Assembly: GCF_024435355.1 (NCBI RefSeq)
Contig: NZ_JAMJWG010000007.1
Coordinates: 1-64,000, forward strand
Direction of reading: 5' to 3'
Length of the DNA stretch: 64,000 nt
Source: Streptomyces odontomachi
GTDB taxonomy: Bacteria > Actinomycetota > Actinomycetes > Streptomycetales > Streptomycetaceae
The stretch's first letter is position 1, and the number at the start of each line of letters is the position of its first letter. The notes beneath the pieces are model-generated. The model was not told where the DNA came from and did not search any database. It saw nothing but the letters and a program-made list of their open reading frames with translations. This document shows positions 33,359 to 42,237 of the stretch, one piece after another. Position numbers and translations under genes: made by a program.

Positions 33359-33961
33359 ATGGCTGTACACCTGGCTGTCGTCTACTACAGCGCTACGGGG
33401 AACGTTCACAAGCTCGCCGAGGCTGTCGCAAGGGGTGGGGCAGGGCGAGGAGCTGAGGTCCGTCTGCGGCGTGTTCCGGAGCTGGCGCCGGACACGGCCA
33501 TCGATGCCAATCCGGCCTGGCGCGCTCACGTCGACGCTACGAAGGACAGCGTGCCTGAAGCGATGCTGGAGGATCTGGAGTGGGCGACGGCTTATGCGTT
33601 CGGCACCCCGACCCGGTACGGCAATGTGTCGGCCCAGTTGAAGCAGTTCATCGACACGACAGGGGGTCTGTGGCAGGCGGGTGTGTTCCACAACAAGCCC
33701 GTCACCAGTTTCACGTCGTCGTTGAACCGTCATGGTGGTCAGGAGTCGACGTTGTTGTCCTTGAACAACGTTTTCTATCACTGGGGTTGCATCATCGTTC
33801 CGCTCGGCTATACCGACCCACTCTTGTTCGCCTCGGGCGGCAATCCATATGGGACGAGTTGGCCGAGTAGCGGTGGCGAGGAGCCTGATCAGGCGGTCCT
33901 GGAAGCAGCCGACTATCAGGGAAGGCACCTGGTGCAGATCGCTGAGCAACTGCGCGGCTGA
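33359..33961 (+). CDS. wrbA: NAD(P)H:quinone oxidoreductase, WrbA-like flavodoxin
   Basis: A 200-residue flavodoxin-fold enzyme. The FMN phosphate loop is YYSATGNVHKLA near residue 9, the second loop GTPTRYGNVSAQLKQFID, and a third HGGQESTLL. WrbA reduces quinones with two electrons under oxidative stress. The ATG at 33359 has AAAGGGAG upstream. Its stop is 49 bases before the Cys-rich gene on the same strand; the pair is flanked by transposase remnants. Confidence 0.9.
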   Translation: MAVHLAVVYYSATGNVHKLAEAVARGGAGRGAEVRLRRVPELAPDTAIDANPAWRAHVDATKDSVPEAMLEDLEWATAYAFGTPTRYGNVSAQLKQFIDTTGGLWQAGVFHNKPVTSFTSSLNRHGGQESTLLSLNNVFYHWGCIIVPLGYTDPLLFASGGNPYGTSWPSSGGEEPDQAVLEAADYQGRHLVQIAEQLRG

Positions 33962-34010
33962 GTGGCCGGACGAGGCCGCCAACCAAGTTCAGAACCAGAG
34001 GGGTTTTGCC

Positions 34011-34427
34011 GTGTCGGTAGTCGTCAGACAGATGGCCGAGTCCTACCCTGGGCCCAGGCCGGCCTACGATGAAGCATTGATCAGCTGCATCGAAGAGTGT
34101 GTCGCTTGCTTTCAGGCCTGCGCTGCGTGTGCCGATGCCTGTTTGGCGGAACCTGACATCACATCGTTGATCAAGTGTGTGCGTACGGACCTCGACTGTT
34201 CCGACGCGTGCGCCACTACGACGACCATCCTGACACGGCGCACGGCCGTTGACCTGAAGGTTGTGCGGGCTGCCGTCGAGAGCTGTCTGGCCGCTTGCTT
34301 TGCATGCGCCGAGGAGTGTGAGCTGCATGCCGCACACCATGAGCATTGCCGCATCTGCGCTGAGGTCTGTCGGCGGTGCGAGGAGGCGTGCCGTCGACTT
34401 TTGGCATCGCTTCCGACCCGTGACTAG
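34011..34427 (+). CDS. four-helix-bundle Cys-rich protein, copper-binding type (DUF326)
   Basis: A 138-residue protein with about 16 cysteines arranged as CIEECVACFQACAACADAC, then CVRTDLDCSDAC, CLAACFACAEEC and CRICAEVCRRCEEAC. The spacing of Cys on one face of four helices is that of Csp-type copper-storage proteins and DUF326 proteins. It probably stores or buffers Cu(I) in the cytosol; no export signal is seen. The GTG start is preceded by GAGGGG. It follows wrbA closely. A decayed paralogue lies 1.7 kb downstream. Confidence 0.88.
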   Translation: MSVVVRQMAESYPGPRPAYDEALISCIEECVACFQACAACADACLAEPDITSLIKCVRTDLDCSDACATTTTILTRRTAVDLKVVRAAVESCLAACFACAEECELHAAHHEHCRICAEVCRRCEEACRRLLASLPTRD

Positions 34428-34467
34428 GCCGTTTCCTTCGGATCATCTGATCGTCAATTGATGTGTG

Positions 34468-34560
34468 TCGTTGACTGATGTTCAGTGGGCGAGGATCGAG
34501 CCGTCGCTGCCGGATCGGACTCTGAAGCGGGGAGGGCGGTGGCGTGATGCAGCGCGACGT
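34468..34560 (+). pseudogene. IS5-family transposase remnant, N-terminal part
   Basis: The frame reads SLTDVQWARIEPSLPDRTLK then RGGRWRDA, matching the N-terminus of IS5-type transposases (LTDxQWARIEPLLPxxxxKRGGRWRD). It breaks off just upstream of the quinone oxidoreductase gene. Confidence 0.75.
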
Positions 34561-34598
34561 GCTGTAGGAGGCGAAGACCGGGTACAGGGAGATCCTCG

Positions 34599-35516
34599 AT
34601 GAAAGCGATTGTGGTAACGGACGAGGCCGCGGGCACGGCTGGGATGACGCTGGCGGAGCGGCCGGAGCCGGAGGCGACGGGGAACGACGTCCTCGTTGAG
34701 GTACATGCGTCGGGATTCACCCGTGGCGAGCTGACATGGCCCGGCACCTGGACCGATCGTCGCGGCCAGGACCGCACACCGTCGATTCCCGGCCATGAGT
34801 TGGCCGGAGTGGTCAGCGTACTCGGCTATGGCACGAGAGGGTTGTCGGTGGGACAGCGGGTGTTCGGCCTCGCGGACTGGACACGTGACGGCACCCTGGC
34901 GGAGTACGTGGCGGTCGAGGCGCGTAACGTCGCTCCGCTGCCGGGCGATGTCGATTTCACGGTGGGCGCGAGCCTGCCGATCTCGGGTCTGACCGCATGG
35001 CAAGGGCTATTCGTACACGGCCGCTTCCAGGCCGGACAAAGCGTCCTCGTGCATGGTGCAGCCGGTGGAGTCGGTTCGATGGTGACCCAGCTTGCCAAGG
35101 AATCCGGCGCCTACGTCATCGGCACCGGACATGTCGCCGACCGGCAGACGGCTCTCGACTTCGGTGCGCACGAGTTCGTCGACCTCGACAACGACGCCCT
35201 GAAAGACGTCGGCGGAGTCGACCTGGTTTTCGACGTCATCGGCGGCGATATCGGAAAGCGCTCCGCGGGCCTGGTTCGAGCCGGAGGAATGCTGGTCACC
35301 ATCGCCGGCCCGCCCGAGACGCTACCGGTCGATGGTCTGGCGGTGGATTTCGTTGTCGAGGCCGATCGTGCGCAGCTGGGTGAGATCGTCCAGAGGGTGC
35401 GGGATGGTCGGCTGCGAACGAACATCGGCAACGTCGTATCGCTCGACGATGCCGTCGCCGCCTTCAATCCGACCGGGCGGGTCAAGGGAAAGACGATCGT
35501 CCGCGTTCGTCCGTGA
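34599..35516 (+). CDS. NADP-dependent quinone oxidoreductase (zinc-free MDR family)
   Basis: A 305-residue medium-chain reductase. The GroES-like half has IPGHELAGVV but lacks the catalytic zinc cysteines; the nucleotide half has VLVHGAAGGVGSMVTQLAK. These features indicate a quinone reductase or enoyl reductase class. The start at 34599 has GGGAG seven bases upstream. The gene follows a transposase remnant. Confidence 0.9.
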   Translation: MKAIVVTDEAAGTAGMTLAERPEPEATGNDVLVEVHASGFTRGELTWPGTWTDRRGQDRTPSIPGHELAGVVSVLGYGTRGLSVGQRVFGLADWTRDGTLAEYVAVEARNVAPLPGDVDFTVGASLPISGLTAWQGLFVHGRFQAGQSVLVHGAAGGVGSMVTQLAKESGAYVIGTGHVADRQTALDFGAHEFVDLDNDALKDVGGVDLVFDVIGGDIGKRSAGLVRAGGMLVTIAGPPETLPVDGLAVDFVVEADRAQLGEIVQRVRDGRLRTNIGNVVSLDDAVAAFNPTGRVKGKTIVRVRP

Positions 35517-35689
35517 GAACTCAGGGGACGCACCGGGACCCGTGGAGCGGCGTCAACCGCGTGACCATGCCGTGACGAACGCTCCCACGTGCGTCGATCG
35601 GGCAGTCAGCGGTACTGGTTAATCGGATTGAGGCGGGGCGGTGGCCGCGCTCTGATGTCGGGGCGATCTACGTGGCATGACACCGGGCT

Positions 35690-35882
35690 TTGGCTGCGGT
35701 GACTGCAACCCGGAGCTGCTGTCGGACAGCAGGGCCGGGAGGGGTAGGAGGGGATCGAACACGTCGAGTGCGTACCGGTCCACCTCTTCGCGGAGTCCGT
35801 TCTTCGAGCCGAAGTGGTGCAACAGGTGTGTCCACTCTCCAGAGGCACTTTGCGGCCAGCCGACCTGGCACGCCCTCGTCAC
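35690..35882 (-). pseudogene. TetR regulator remnant
   Basis: The leftward translation has HLLHHFGSKNGLREEVDRYA, which matches the recognition helix and the start of helix 4 in TetR proteins (typically xLVxHHFGSKxxLRxxVDxxVL). The helix-turn-helix upstream part and the ligand domain are not found in any frame. Confidence 0.6.
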
Positions 35883-36154
35883 TCAGGTCAACCGCCGAAG
35901 GACTTACCGAGCCGACCACGCAAACGGGACGGTCGGCTCGACCGCCATAATTTCACCCGGTGGCCGGCACTTGCCCATAAAGGGATCGCTGAGGGTCGAG
36001 CGACAAGAGTTTCCATGCCGCAACGCGGTTCGTCTGGATGCTGTGCTCATGTTTACGCTGCTGGATTCGGTGCTACCTCTCACGGCAACTGGAGGTCGCA
36101 AAAAAGGGGGGGACCATGGGTTTGACGACCTGTGACGGAGCAAAGGAGGCTGCC

Positions 36155-36345
36155 ATGGCTACGGTGGTCAACGAGATGTTGAGACTCTACCCGGCTGACC
36201 TTGGCAAGGTGGATCCTGAAAGGCTGGCGAAGTGAATCGAGGAAGTGCATGGTGTGCGCACAGGCTTGCAACGAGTGCGCGGACTCCTGCATGGCCGAAA
36301 AGGAGGTACCGAGTCTGGTCAAGTGCATCAAGACCACCAGGTCGG
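36155..36345 (+). pseudogene. decayed Cys-rich four-helix protein gene
   Basis: Starts with a good Shine-Dalgarno (AAAGGAGG) and MATVVNEMLRLYPADLGK, a usual DUF326 N-terminus. Codon 27 is TGA where the family has a Cys (TGC), and an extra G after GAGGAA shifts the frame. The continuation then reads CMVCAQACNECADSC, KEVPSLVKCIKT in the second frame, before similarity ends. One nonsense and one frameshift mutation plus truncation make it a pseudogene. Confidence 0.8.
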
Positions 36346-36611
36346 GGGCCATCGGGCTGGCAGAGTGTGAACACGCCGCCGTAGGAGTGCCCCATCACGC
36401 GCGCATGCCGAGCGGCTCCGGCTCGTTGGTCACGCCTGTATTCTCCTCGGCCGGGCCGGGTCGTGCTTGATCGCCCCCTAAAGCAGGCGGTTTTCGACCT
36501 CATGTCTGCCCAGCACTGGCACCTGGGAGCAAATTAGTCGGCAACGAGCTTCCTGTGGTACGAGCGCTATGACACGGCAGCTCTGATGAAAAGGGTCGGG
36601 AATCGGAGCTC

Positions 36612-36980
36612 ATGGCTGCGGAAGAAACCCTGCGGGACACTGTTGACGTCATGGTCAGGATCATTGAGGCATGCGGTGTCGCCGTGATCTCATTCGGGGC
36701 CATCTGGGCTTTTCTGCAGCTCTTCGACGTCGCGGCACGCGATCGCCGCGTGAGTAGCTTCGCGGCCGTCCGTTTGCGTTTGGGAAGAGCATTGGCTCTC
36801 GGCTTGGAGTTTCAGCTCGCCTCCGATGTTCTCCGCACAGCGGTGGCGCCCAGCTTTCGTGAGATCGGGCAGCTTGCATCCATCGTCGCCATCAGGACCG
36901 CCGTCAATTACTTCCTGTCCATGGAGATCGCCGAGGAACGCAGACAGGTAGCCGATGCAGCAGCAGAGCACGGGCACTGA
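36612..36980 (+). CDS. DUF1622 family membrane protein
   Basis: A 122-residue protein with three hydrophobic segments, and the motif LRLGRALALGLEFQLASDVLRT typical of DUF1622. Function is unknown. The start at 36612 follows CGGAG at a short distance. A second small membrane protein gene follows after 27 bases. Confidence 0.85.
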   Translation: MAAEETLRDTVDVMVRIIEACGVAVISFGAIWAFLQLFDVAARDRRVSSFAAVRLRLGRALALGLEFQLASDVLRTAVAPSFREIGQLASIVAIRTAVNYFLSMEIAEERRQVADAAAEHGH

Positions 36981-37007
36981 CACACCAGGACAGTCGCGGC
37001 CCGAATC

Positions 37008-37379
37008 GTGACCATGATCCGGTTCGTCGACCTTCTCAGTGCGGTGGTGGGTGCGATGGGCGTCGTGTCCGCACTCGCATCTCTCTGGGCGACACGCCGA
37101 GGAGGGATTGCACTGGCTGTCCTGCTGGACCTGCTTACCGCGGCCAGCCTGCTCCGCCTGGCCGCGGATACCGACTTCATGCGCGCTGCGACGGCCGGTG
37201 TAGTGCTGGCGATCCGGCGAATGGTGTCCTGGTCCTTCCACCATGGCCCTACGGCGCAGTGGCACAACCGCGTGTCTTTGCAGGACATCGGCATGTGGGC
37301 GGTCCGCGAAGGGCCCTCATTCCGAAGAGCGAGAAGTCAGCGGAAACGGCCTCGCGGCAGTCCTCCGAGAGGCCACTGA
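37008..37379 (+). CDS. small membrane protein of unknown function
   Basis: A 123-residue product with two or three hydrophobic helices in the first 80 residues (LLSAVVGAMGVVSALASLWA; GIALAVLLDLLTAASLLRLA) and a basic tail. It pairs with the DUF1622 gene in a likely operon. The C-terminal 40 residues are low quality and run antisense into the MFS pseudogene, so the original end may have been lost. An in-frame ATG at 37014 is an alternative start. Confidence 0.55.
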   Translation: MTMIRFVDLLSAVVGAMGVVSALASLWATRRGGIALAVLLDLLTAASLLRLAADTDFMRAATAGVVLAIRRMVSWSFHHGPTAQWHNRVSLQDIGMWAVREGPSFRRARSQRKRPRGSPPRGH

Positions 37380-38118
37380 CGGGAGGCCGCGGCGCCGAGC
37401 CCGGTGAGCAGGAAGCTCAAGATGCCGCCCCAGAGCAGGTTGCGGGAGTGCAGTAGCTGGGCGGCGAGCGACGGTCCCAGCGACAGGTAGAAGCCGCCGA
37501 GCGCCCACAGGCCAACCAGGCACGGTAGGGCGGCCGTGCGACGAACACCGCGAGCAGCAGCCACCAGGTCAGACGGGTCGGTGCCGGGGCGTACTGCGCC
37601 AGTACGCCTGCGGCGACCGCACCGAGGGCCTGGCCGGTGGTGTGGTCGCCGCGCTGGACAACACCGACGTCGCGCTGCCGTGTGGCCGCAGGTCGTGCAG
37701 CGCAGCGGCGACCGCACCCGTGATAAGGCCGACCGCGAGGCCCTGCTGCGCCCGGGCGGCGAACGACAGTCCGACTCCGGGCGAGCAGGGCCAATCTGCA
37801 CGCGACGGTGCCGGTAGCCAGCCCGGCCAGCGTCAAGGGGCGGCGGCTTGGATGATCCGACAGGGAGCCCAGGAAGAGCAACGTGCCCAGCAAGACGACG
37901 ATGTAGACCGTGAACAGCAAGGTCAGCGTGATGGCAGAGAACCGGAGCTGGGCCTGGTATGCCCGGTAGAACGGTGCGGCGGCCGTGTTCGACGCGAACG
38001 CCGGTAACGCGGCGACGGCCGCCACGCCGAAAGCCGCCGCCTTCGGCAGGGCGAGCCGCCGCAGTGGGCCGCTGGCCTCTTCGACACGTAGGGAGGGTGC
38101 TTGGCTGCTGCCGCTCAT
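37337..38118 (-). pseudogene. MFS transporter pseudogene
   Basis: From ATG 38118 the translation shows MFS helices 1-3 (AFGVAAVAALPAF, ITLTLLFTVYIVVLLGTLLF) and the loop SLSDHPSRRP. Similarity then moves to a second frame (GLAVGLITGAVAAALHDL), back to the first (TTGQALGAVAAGVLAQYA) and to a third (ALPCLVGLWALGGFYLSLGP, WGGILSFLLTGLGAAASR). At least three frameshifts are needed and the last helices are missing. Confidence 0.85.
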
Positions 38119-38245
38119 CAGACCGTGGGCACGCACACGCCCTCGCCGCTGTCGATGATCTTTCCCCTGCCCGGCCCATTGCCGTCGTGACCGGGTTCTT
38201 GCCGTGCCGGGCCGCATCCCGGCACACCGCCGGTCAGGACAACCG

Positions 38246-38533
38246 TCAGGACGGCAGGGAGATACGCAGGGCCACGGTGCCCCGAAGGTCCAGCCATGCG
38301 GCGTCAGGGGTGCGTACCAGGCGCATCCTCACCTCACCGCAGTGGGGACAGCGTCCCACCCAGCCCGGGGCGCGGTTGTAGAGGTGTATCCGTGCCACCG
38401 GTTCGGCCCGGCCGCAGTGGGCGCAGCGGCCGACGGCGCTGGTGAGGTCGACGGTGAAGATCTCGGCGAGCGGTCCGGCGAGGGCGTTGCCGTCCTCGTG
38501 GGCGTCGGCGTCGCTGGCGGGGTGGTCGGGCAT
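38246..38533 (-). CDS. DUF6510 zinc-ribbon protein
   Basis: A 95-residue protein with two CxxC knuckles (CAHCGRAE and CPHCGE) about 27 residues apart, a likely zinc ribbon. It starts one base after the stop of the reductase gene, so it is the last gene of the sulfite-oxidase-like operon. Function unknown; it could help metal or electron transfer by the two enzymes. Confidence 0.8.
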   Translation of the reverse strand: MPDHPASDADAHEDGNALAGPLAEIFTVDLTSAVGRCAHCGRAEPVARIHLYNRAPGWVGRCPHCGEVRMRLVRTPDAAWLDLRGTVALRISLPS

Positions 38534-38534
38534 G

Positions 38535-39290
38535 TCAGCCTCCGGTGGGGCCGAAGCGTTCGGTACGGATGCGTTCCGGCGGGTGACCCAGGTCGACGAG
38601 CAGGTCCGCCGCGGCTTCGACGAAGCCGGTGGGGCCGCATACGTAGCAGCTGGGTGACGCCTGCGGTGGCCAGGCGACGGTACGTAGGTCCTGCTCGCCG
38701 ATCCGGCCCGGGCGGCGCGCCGAGCCGTGGGGCGCCGTGCGGGTGTAGAGGTGTTCCACCTCCAGCCTTGGCTCCTCCCGCTGTAGTTCGGGCAGGTAGT
38801 AGCGGTCGGCCGGCGTGCGCACCGAGTGCAGCAGCCGGAAGGGGGTGGACGCTCCGGCCGCGCGTCTGGCACGGATCATGGCCATCAGAGGGACGATGCC
38901 CGAGCCGCCGCCCACCAGCAGCACCGGCTCCGTCTGGACGGGCGTCCAGACGAACCAGCCGCCGACCGGTCCACGCAACTCCACCCGGTCCCCGGGCGCG
39001 AACGTCTCGACCAGATAGGGCGAGACCTCGCCGTCGGTAACCCGCTGCACAGTGAGTTCGACATGCCGGGCGCTGGGTGCCGAGGCCAGCGAGTAGCTGC
39101 GCTGGGTGCTGTAGCCGTCCTCGGCGGTCAGCCTGACGTCGACGTGCTGACCGGCCCGATGGCCCGGCCAGTCCGGTATGTCGAGGACCAGCGTCGTCGC
39201 CGTCTCGTTCTCCGCCCTGCGTTCCATCAGCGTGGCAACCTGCCAGCGCAGCCGTGTGCCTAGTCGCCCTGGTACCGCTGTTCGCGCCAT
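38535..39290 (-). CDS. ferredoxin-NADP reductase family oxidoreductase
   Basis: A 251-residue flavoprotein. FAD motif RSYSLASAP near residue 65, NAD(P) motif GGGSGIVPLMAMIR near 115, and the C-terminal CYVCGPTGFVEAA. No 2Fe-2S domain is present. Its start lies inside the 3' end of the sulfite-oxidase-like gene (31-base overlap), so the enzymes probably work together, passing electrons between NAD(P)H and the molybdenum cofactor protein. Confidence 0.9.
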   Translation of the reverse strand: MARTAVPGRLGTRLRWQVATLMERRAENETATTLVLDIPDWPGHRAGQHVDVRLTAEDGYSTQRSYSLASAPSARHVELTVQRVTDGEVSPYLVETFAPGDRVELRGPVGGWFVWTPVQTEPVLLVGGGSGIVPLMAMIRARRAAGASTPFRLLHSVRTPADRYYLPELQREEPRLEVEHLYTRTAPHGSARRPGRIGEQDLRTVAWPPQASPSCYVCGPTGFVEAAADLLVDLGHPPERIRTERFGPTGG

Positions 39291-39859
39291 GGGTCTCCGT
39301 AGTCGTGGTAGCCGGCGGTCTCCCAGAAGCCGGGCTGGTCCTGACGAAGCAGCCGGATGCCGTGCACCCACTTCGCCGACTTCCACAGGTACAGATGGGG
39401 GACGAGGAGCCGAGCCGGACCGCCGTGCTCCGGAGGGAGGTCGCCGCCCTCGTACCGGTACGCGATCCAGGCCCGGCCGTGCCGCAGGTCCTCCAGCGGC
39501 AGATTCGTGGTGTAGCCACCGTAGGAGCTGACCAGGGCGAAGTCCGCTTCGGTCGGCACGTCTGCCAGCAGTACGTCGAGGGAGACACCCTCCCAGGCGG
39601 TGTCGAACTTGGACCACTTCGTCACACAGTGGAGATCGACGGTAGGGGACTCGCTCGGCAACGCCGTCAGCTCGGCCCAGTTCCAGGAGTGCGGCTTCCC
39701 TGTCTCCGCGGTGATGGTGAACTCCCAGTCCTCCCGGGAGACCCGAGGGGTCGGACCGGCCGAGAGCACCGGAAAGTCGCGTGTCTCGTACTGACCCGGC
39801 GGCAGCCGCTGATCGGTCCTGCGGGCCCGGCCCCGGAATCCATGCGAAACAATGCCCAC
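39260..39859 (-). CDS. sulfite oxidase-like molybdopterin oxidoreductase
   Basis: A 199-residue molybdopterin-dependent domain. The molybdenum-ligating Cys is in DLHCVTKWSKFDT near residue 79, followed by SLDVLL and the ...HGGPARLLVPHLYLWKSAKW motif. It lacks the dimerisation domain of eukaryotic sulfite oxidase and a Tat leader, so it is cytosolic like YedY relatives of unknown substrate. It is first in an operon with the reductase and DUF6510 protein. Confidence 0.9.
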   Translation of the reverse strand: MGIVSHGFRGRARRTDQRLPPGQYETRDFPVLSAGPTPRVSREDWEFTITAETGKPHSWNWAELTALPSESPTVDLHCVTKWSKFDTAWEGVSLDVLLADVPTEADFALVSSYGGYTTNLPLEDLRHGRAWIAYRYEGGDLPPEHGGPARLLVPHLYLWKSAKWVHGIRLLRQDQPGFWETAGYHDYGDPWREQRYQGD

Positions 39860-39978
39860 GTTTCCTCCTCACCCGTCAAGCCTGCGCCCCGGCGCTCCGC
39901 CGTGCGACCGAACACGCCCATGTGCAGTAGCGACCGCAGGGGAAGGCGGTGTCAGTCCGGAACCGAGAGTGGCAGCGG

Positions 39979-41859
39979 TCACGTGGTGAGGGAGGCACGT
40001 TCGCGGGCGACGCGGACGGCGGCGGTAAGGCTGGTGAGGTCGTAGGCGCCGTGGTGTCTGCGGCCGTTGATGAAGAACGTGGGTGTACCGGCCACGTTGC
40101 TGAGGTCGGCTGACTCGACGTTCTCGGCGATGCGGGCGGCGCCGACGTGGGCCTGCATGTCGCGTTCGAAGCGAGCGGTGTCCAGACCGATGGCGTCCGC
40201 ATGGGCGTTCAGGTCCTCGATGCGGAGGGCTTCCTGCTGCCTGAGCAGCAGGTCGTGCATGTCCCAGAAGCGGCCTTGGCATGCGGCTGCTTCGGACGCT
40301 TCGGCGGCGAGTTGGGCGTGGATGTGCACGTCGGTGAGAGGGAGGTGGCGCCACACGTAGCGCACGTCTCCGAAGTCGGCGAGGAGTTCGCGGATGACGG
40401 GTTCGGCCTGCCCGCAGTAGGGGCATTCGTAGTCGCCGTATTCCACGACGGTCACAGGGGCGTGGTGCGGCCCTCGGATGTGATCACGGTCGGAGCTGAC
40501 GGGCACGGCCAGGTCGACGATCGTCTCGGCCTTCCCGAGCAGTGCCGAGGCCCGCAGCGCAGGCGGCAGAAGGCTGATGGCCACAGTGACGAGCCGGGTT
40601 GTGAGGCCGGCGCAGACCACTGTGGCGAGGATGCCGATCTTGGCAGCGTCGAGGCGCGCACCGTGGAAGGCAAACGTCGCGATGAGCAGGGAGACGGTGA
40701 ACCCGACCCCGCAGAGCGTGCCGCCGGCGGTCGCAGCTCCCCAGCCAACCGGGAGGTGCAGCCGCCCACGGGAGGCGAGTTTCGCAAGCGCGCAGGCCCC
40801 GATGATTCCCAGTGGTTTGCCCACGACGTAGGCGATGAGGATGCCCAGGGTGACGGGTGAGGTGAAGGCTCGTGCCAGCTGATCGCCGCTGAGCTCGATG
40901 CCCGCGTTGGCCAGGGCGAACAGCGGGACGATCACATAGCTGGTCCACGGGTGGTAGATCCGTTGCAGGCGGTCGTTCGGTGAGATCGCCGAGGCGATGC
41001 CGGCGCGGGCGTACCGCTCCAGTTCCGGGGTGGGCTGCTCGCGGAACAGCCGGAACAGGCCGCTCGCGTGCTCCAGATCCGTGCGCGAGGCGGGGTAGGC
41101 GTAGGTGAGCAGCCCCAGTGCGAGACCGACCACGACCGGATCGACACCAGACCCGAGCAGGGCGATCCAGGCGACGACGCCCAGAAGGCCGTACACGCTG
41201 CCGTGACGCACGCCGAGACGCCGGAAGAGCAGGACGAGTGCGAGGGTGCCGACGGCGACGCCGAGTGCGGGCACGGCGATGCGGTCGCTGTAGCCGAAGG
41301 CGATGACACCGAGGGCGAGGAAGTCGTCGACCACGGTCAGCAAGAGGATGAAGACCCGCAGCCCCGGCGGCATGCCCCGGCCCACGACGGCCAGCACGCC
41401 CAGCGCGAACGCCGTGTCGGTGGACATCGCCGCACCCCAGCCCTGCTCGGACCCGTGGCCGGCGTTGATCGCGAGGTAGAGGGCGATGGGCACGAGCATG
41501 CCGCTGACCCCCGCGACGAGCGGCAGGGCCAGCCGCTTGCGCTCACGCAGTTCCCCCATGTCGAACTCGCGTCGGGCCTCCAGACCGACGACGAAGAAGA
41601 AGAGCGTCATCAGGCCGCTGTTGACCCAGTCGCGCAAGGTGAGCGAGATCCCGTACGTGCCGAAGCGGACAGACAGGTGAATGTCCCAGAACGACGTGTA
41701 CGCCGAGGGTGCCGCGTTGGCCCAGACGAGTGCGGCGAGCGCGGCGGCGACCAGGACCGCGGCGCCACCGGTCTCGGTGTGCAGGAAGGTACGCAGGGGG
41801 GAACGCGATCTGTCGCCGTACTGTGTCTGGCCTGTGTAAACGTCAGGTTCGCGGGGCAT
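39979..41859 (-). CDS. nhaA: Na+/H+ antiporter NhaA fused to a DsbA-type thioredoxin domain
   Basis: A 626-residue fusion. The N-terminal 430 residues are NhaA with twelve helices and the ion-site acids Asp148 (STDTAFALG) and Asp178-Asp179 (TVVDDFLALG). Residues about 450-626 form a DsbA-like domain with Cys479-Pro-Tyr-Cys482 and the cis-Pro loop GTPTFF. The domain should face the cytosol by NhaA topology, which would favour reduction or detoxification over disulphide formation. Such fusions are known in actinobacteria but their role is not settled. Confidence 0.92.
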   Translation of the reverse strand: MPREPDVYTGQTQYGDRSRSPLRTFLHTETGGAAVLVAAALAALVWANAAPSAYTSFWDIHLSVRFGTYGISLTLRDWVNSGLMTLFFFVVGLEARREFDMGELRERKRLALPLVAGVSGMLVPIALYLAINAGHGSEQGWGAAMSTDTAFALGVLAVVGRGMPPGLRVFILLLTVVDDFLALGVIAFGYSDRIAVPALGVAVGTLALVLLFRRLGVRHGSVYGLLGVVAWIALLGSGVDPVVVGLALGLLTYAYPASRTDLEHASGLFRLFREQPTPELERYARAGIASAISPNDRLQRIYHPWTSYVIVPLFALANAGIELSGDQLARAFTSPVTLGILIAYVVGKPLGIIGACALAKLASRGRLHLPVGWGAATAGGTLCGVGFTVSLLIATFAFHGARLDAAKIGILATVVCAGLTTRLVTVAISLLPPALRASALLGKAETIVDLAVPVSSDRDHIRGPHHAPVTVVEYGDYECPYCGQAEPVIRELLADFGDVRYVWRHLPLTDVHIHAQLAAEASEAAACQGRFWDMHDLLLRQQEALRIEDLNAHADAIGLDTARFERDMQAHVGAARIAENVESADLSNVAGTPTFFINGRRHHGAYDLTSLTAAVRVARERASLTT

Positions 41860-42237
41860 GGGTCAGATTCTCACTCGCGGTGTGGCCGGGGGCTGCGGGC
41901 CGAGAGGAGACCTGCCGCCCGGGGCGTCTGGCAGTCGGGCAGGCCGAGCGTCATGGCGGCGGCGGCCAGGCTCGCGGCGGGGGTGCGGGCTGCGGGGCCC
42001 CGGCAGCGGACACGTCCAGTGCGCGGCACGACTCAGTGGCTGCACTGCCCTCGCCCGGCAGGCGGGACTCCGTACTACCCGTGCTGGGCCATGTCGCAAG
42101 GTGTGCAGGGCCTTCGTCGGGGTGATGCAGACGGCCGAGGTGCACAGGACCGGACTCCTCGCGGAGCGCGCCGGGCCGGCTCGGGTACGTGCTGACCGCA
42201 CGGAGGGGGCGCGACGCTCGTGCCTCGGATGTGCGGC
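41860..42237. other. 378-base gap upstream of the antiporter
   Basis: No gene, repeat or remnant was recognised. The short frames seen have no family-like sequence. The part next to 41860 should hold the antiporter promoter. Confidence 0.5.

Larger units (their letters stand above)
35517..36611. other. 1.1-kb gene-poor stretch with two gene remnants
   Basis: Besides the TetR and Cys-rich remnants listed separately, the sequence has lower GC and several stop codons in all frames. It contains a short A/G run (gcaaaaaaggggggga near 36099). No intact gene is supported. Confidence 0.65.

Noticed and set aside
36168..36503. Leftward reading frame with VMGHSYGG, like a hydrolase nucleophile elbow
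   Set aside because: The motif is isolated; the rest of the frame lacks hydrolase features and is antisense to the Cys-rich pseudogene.
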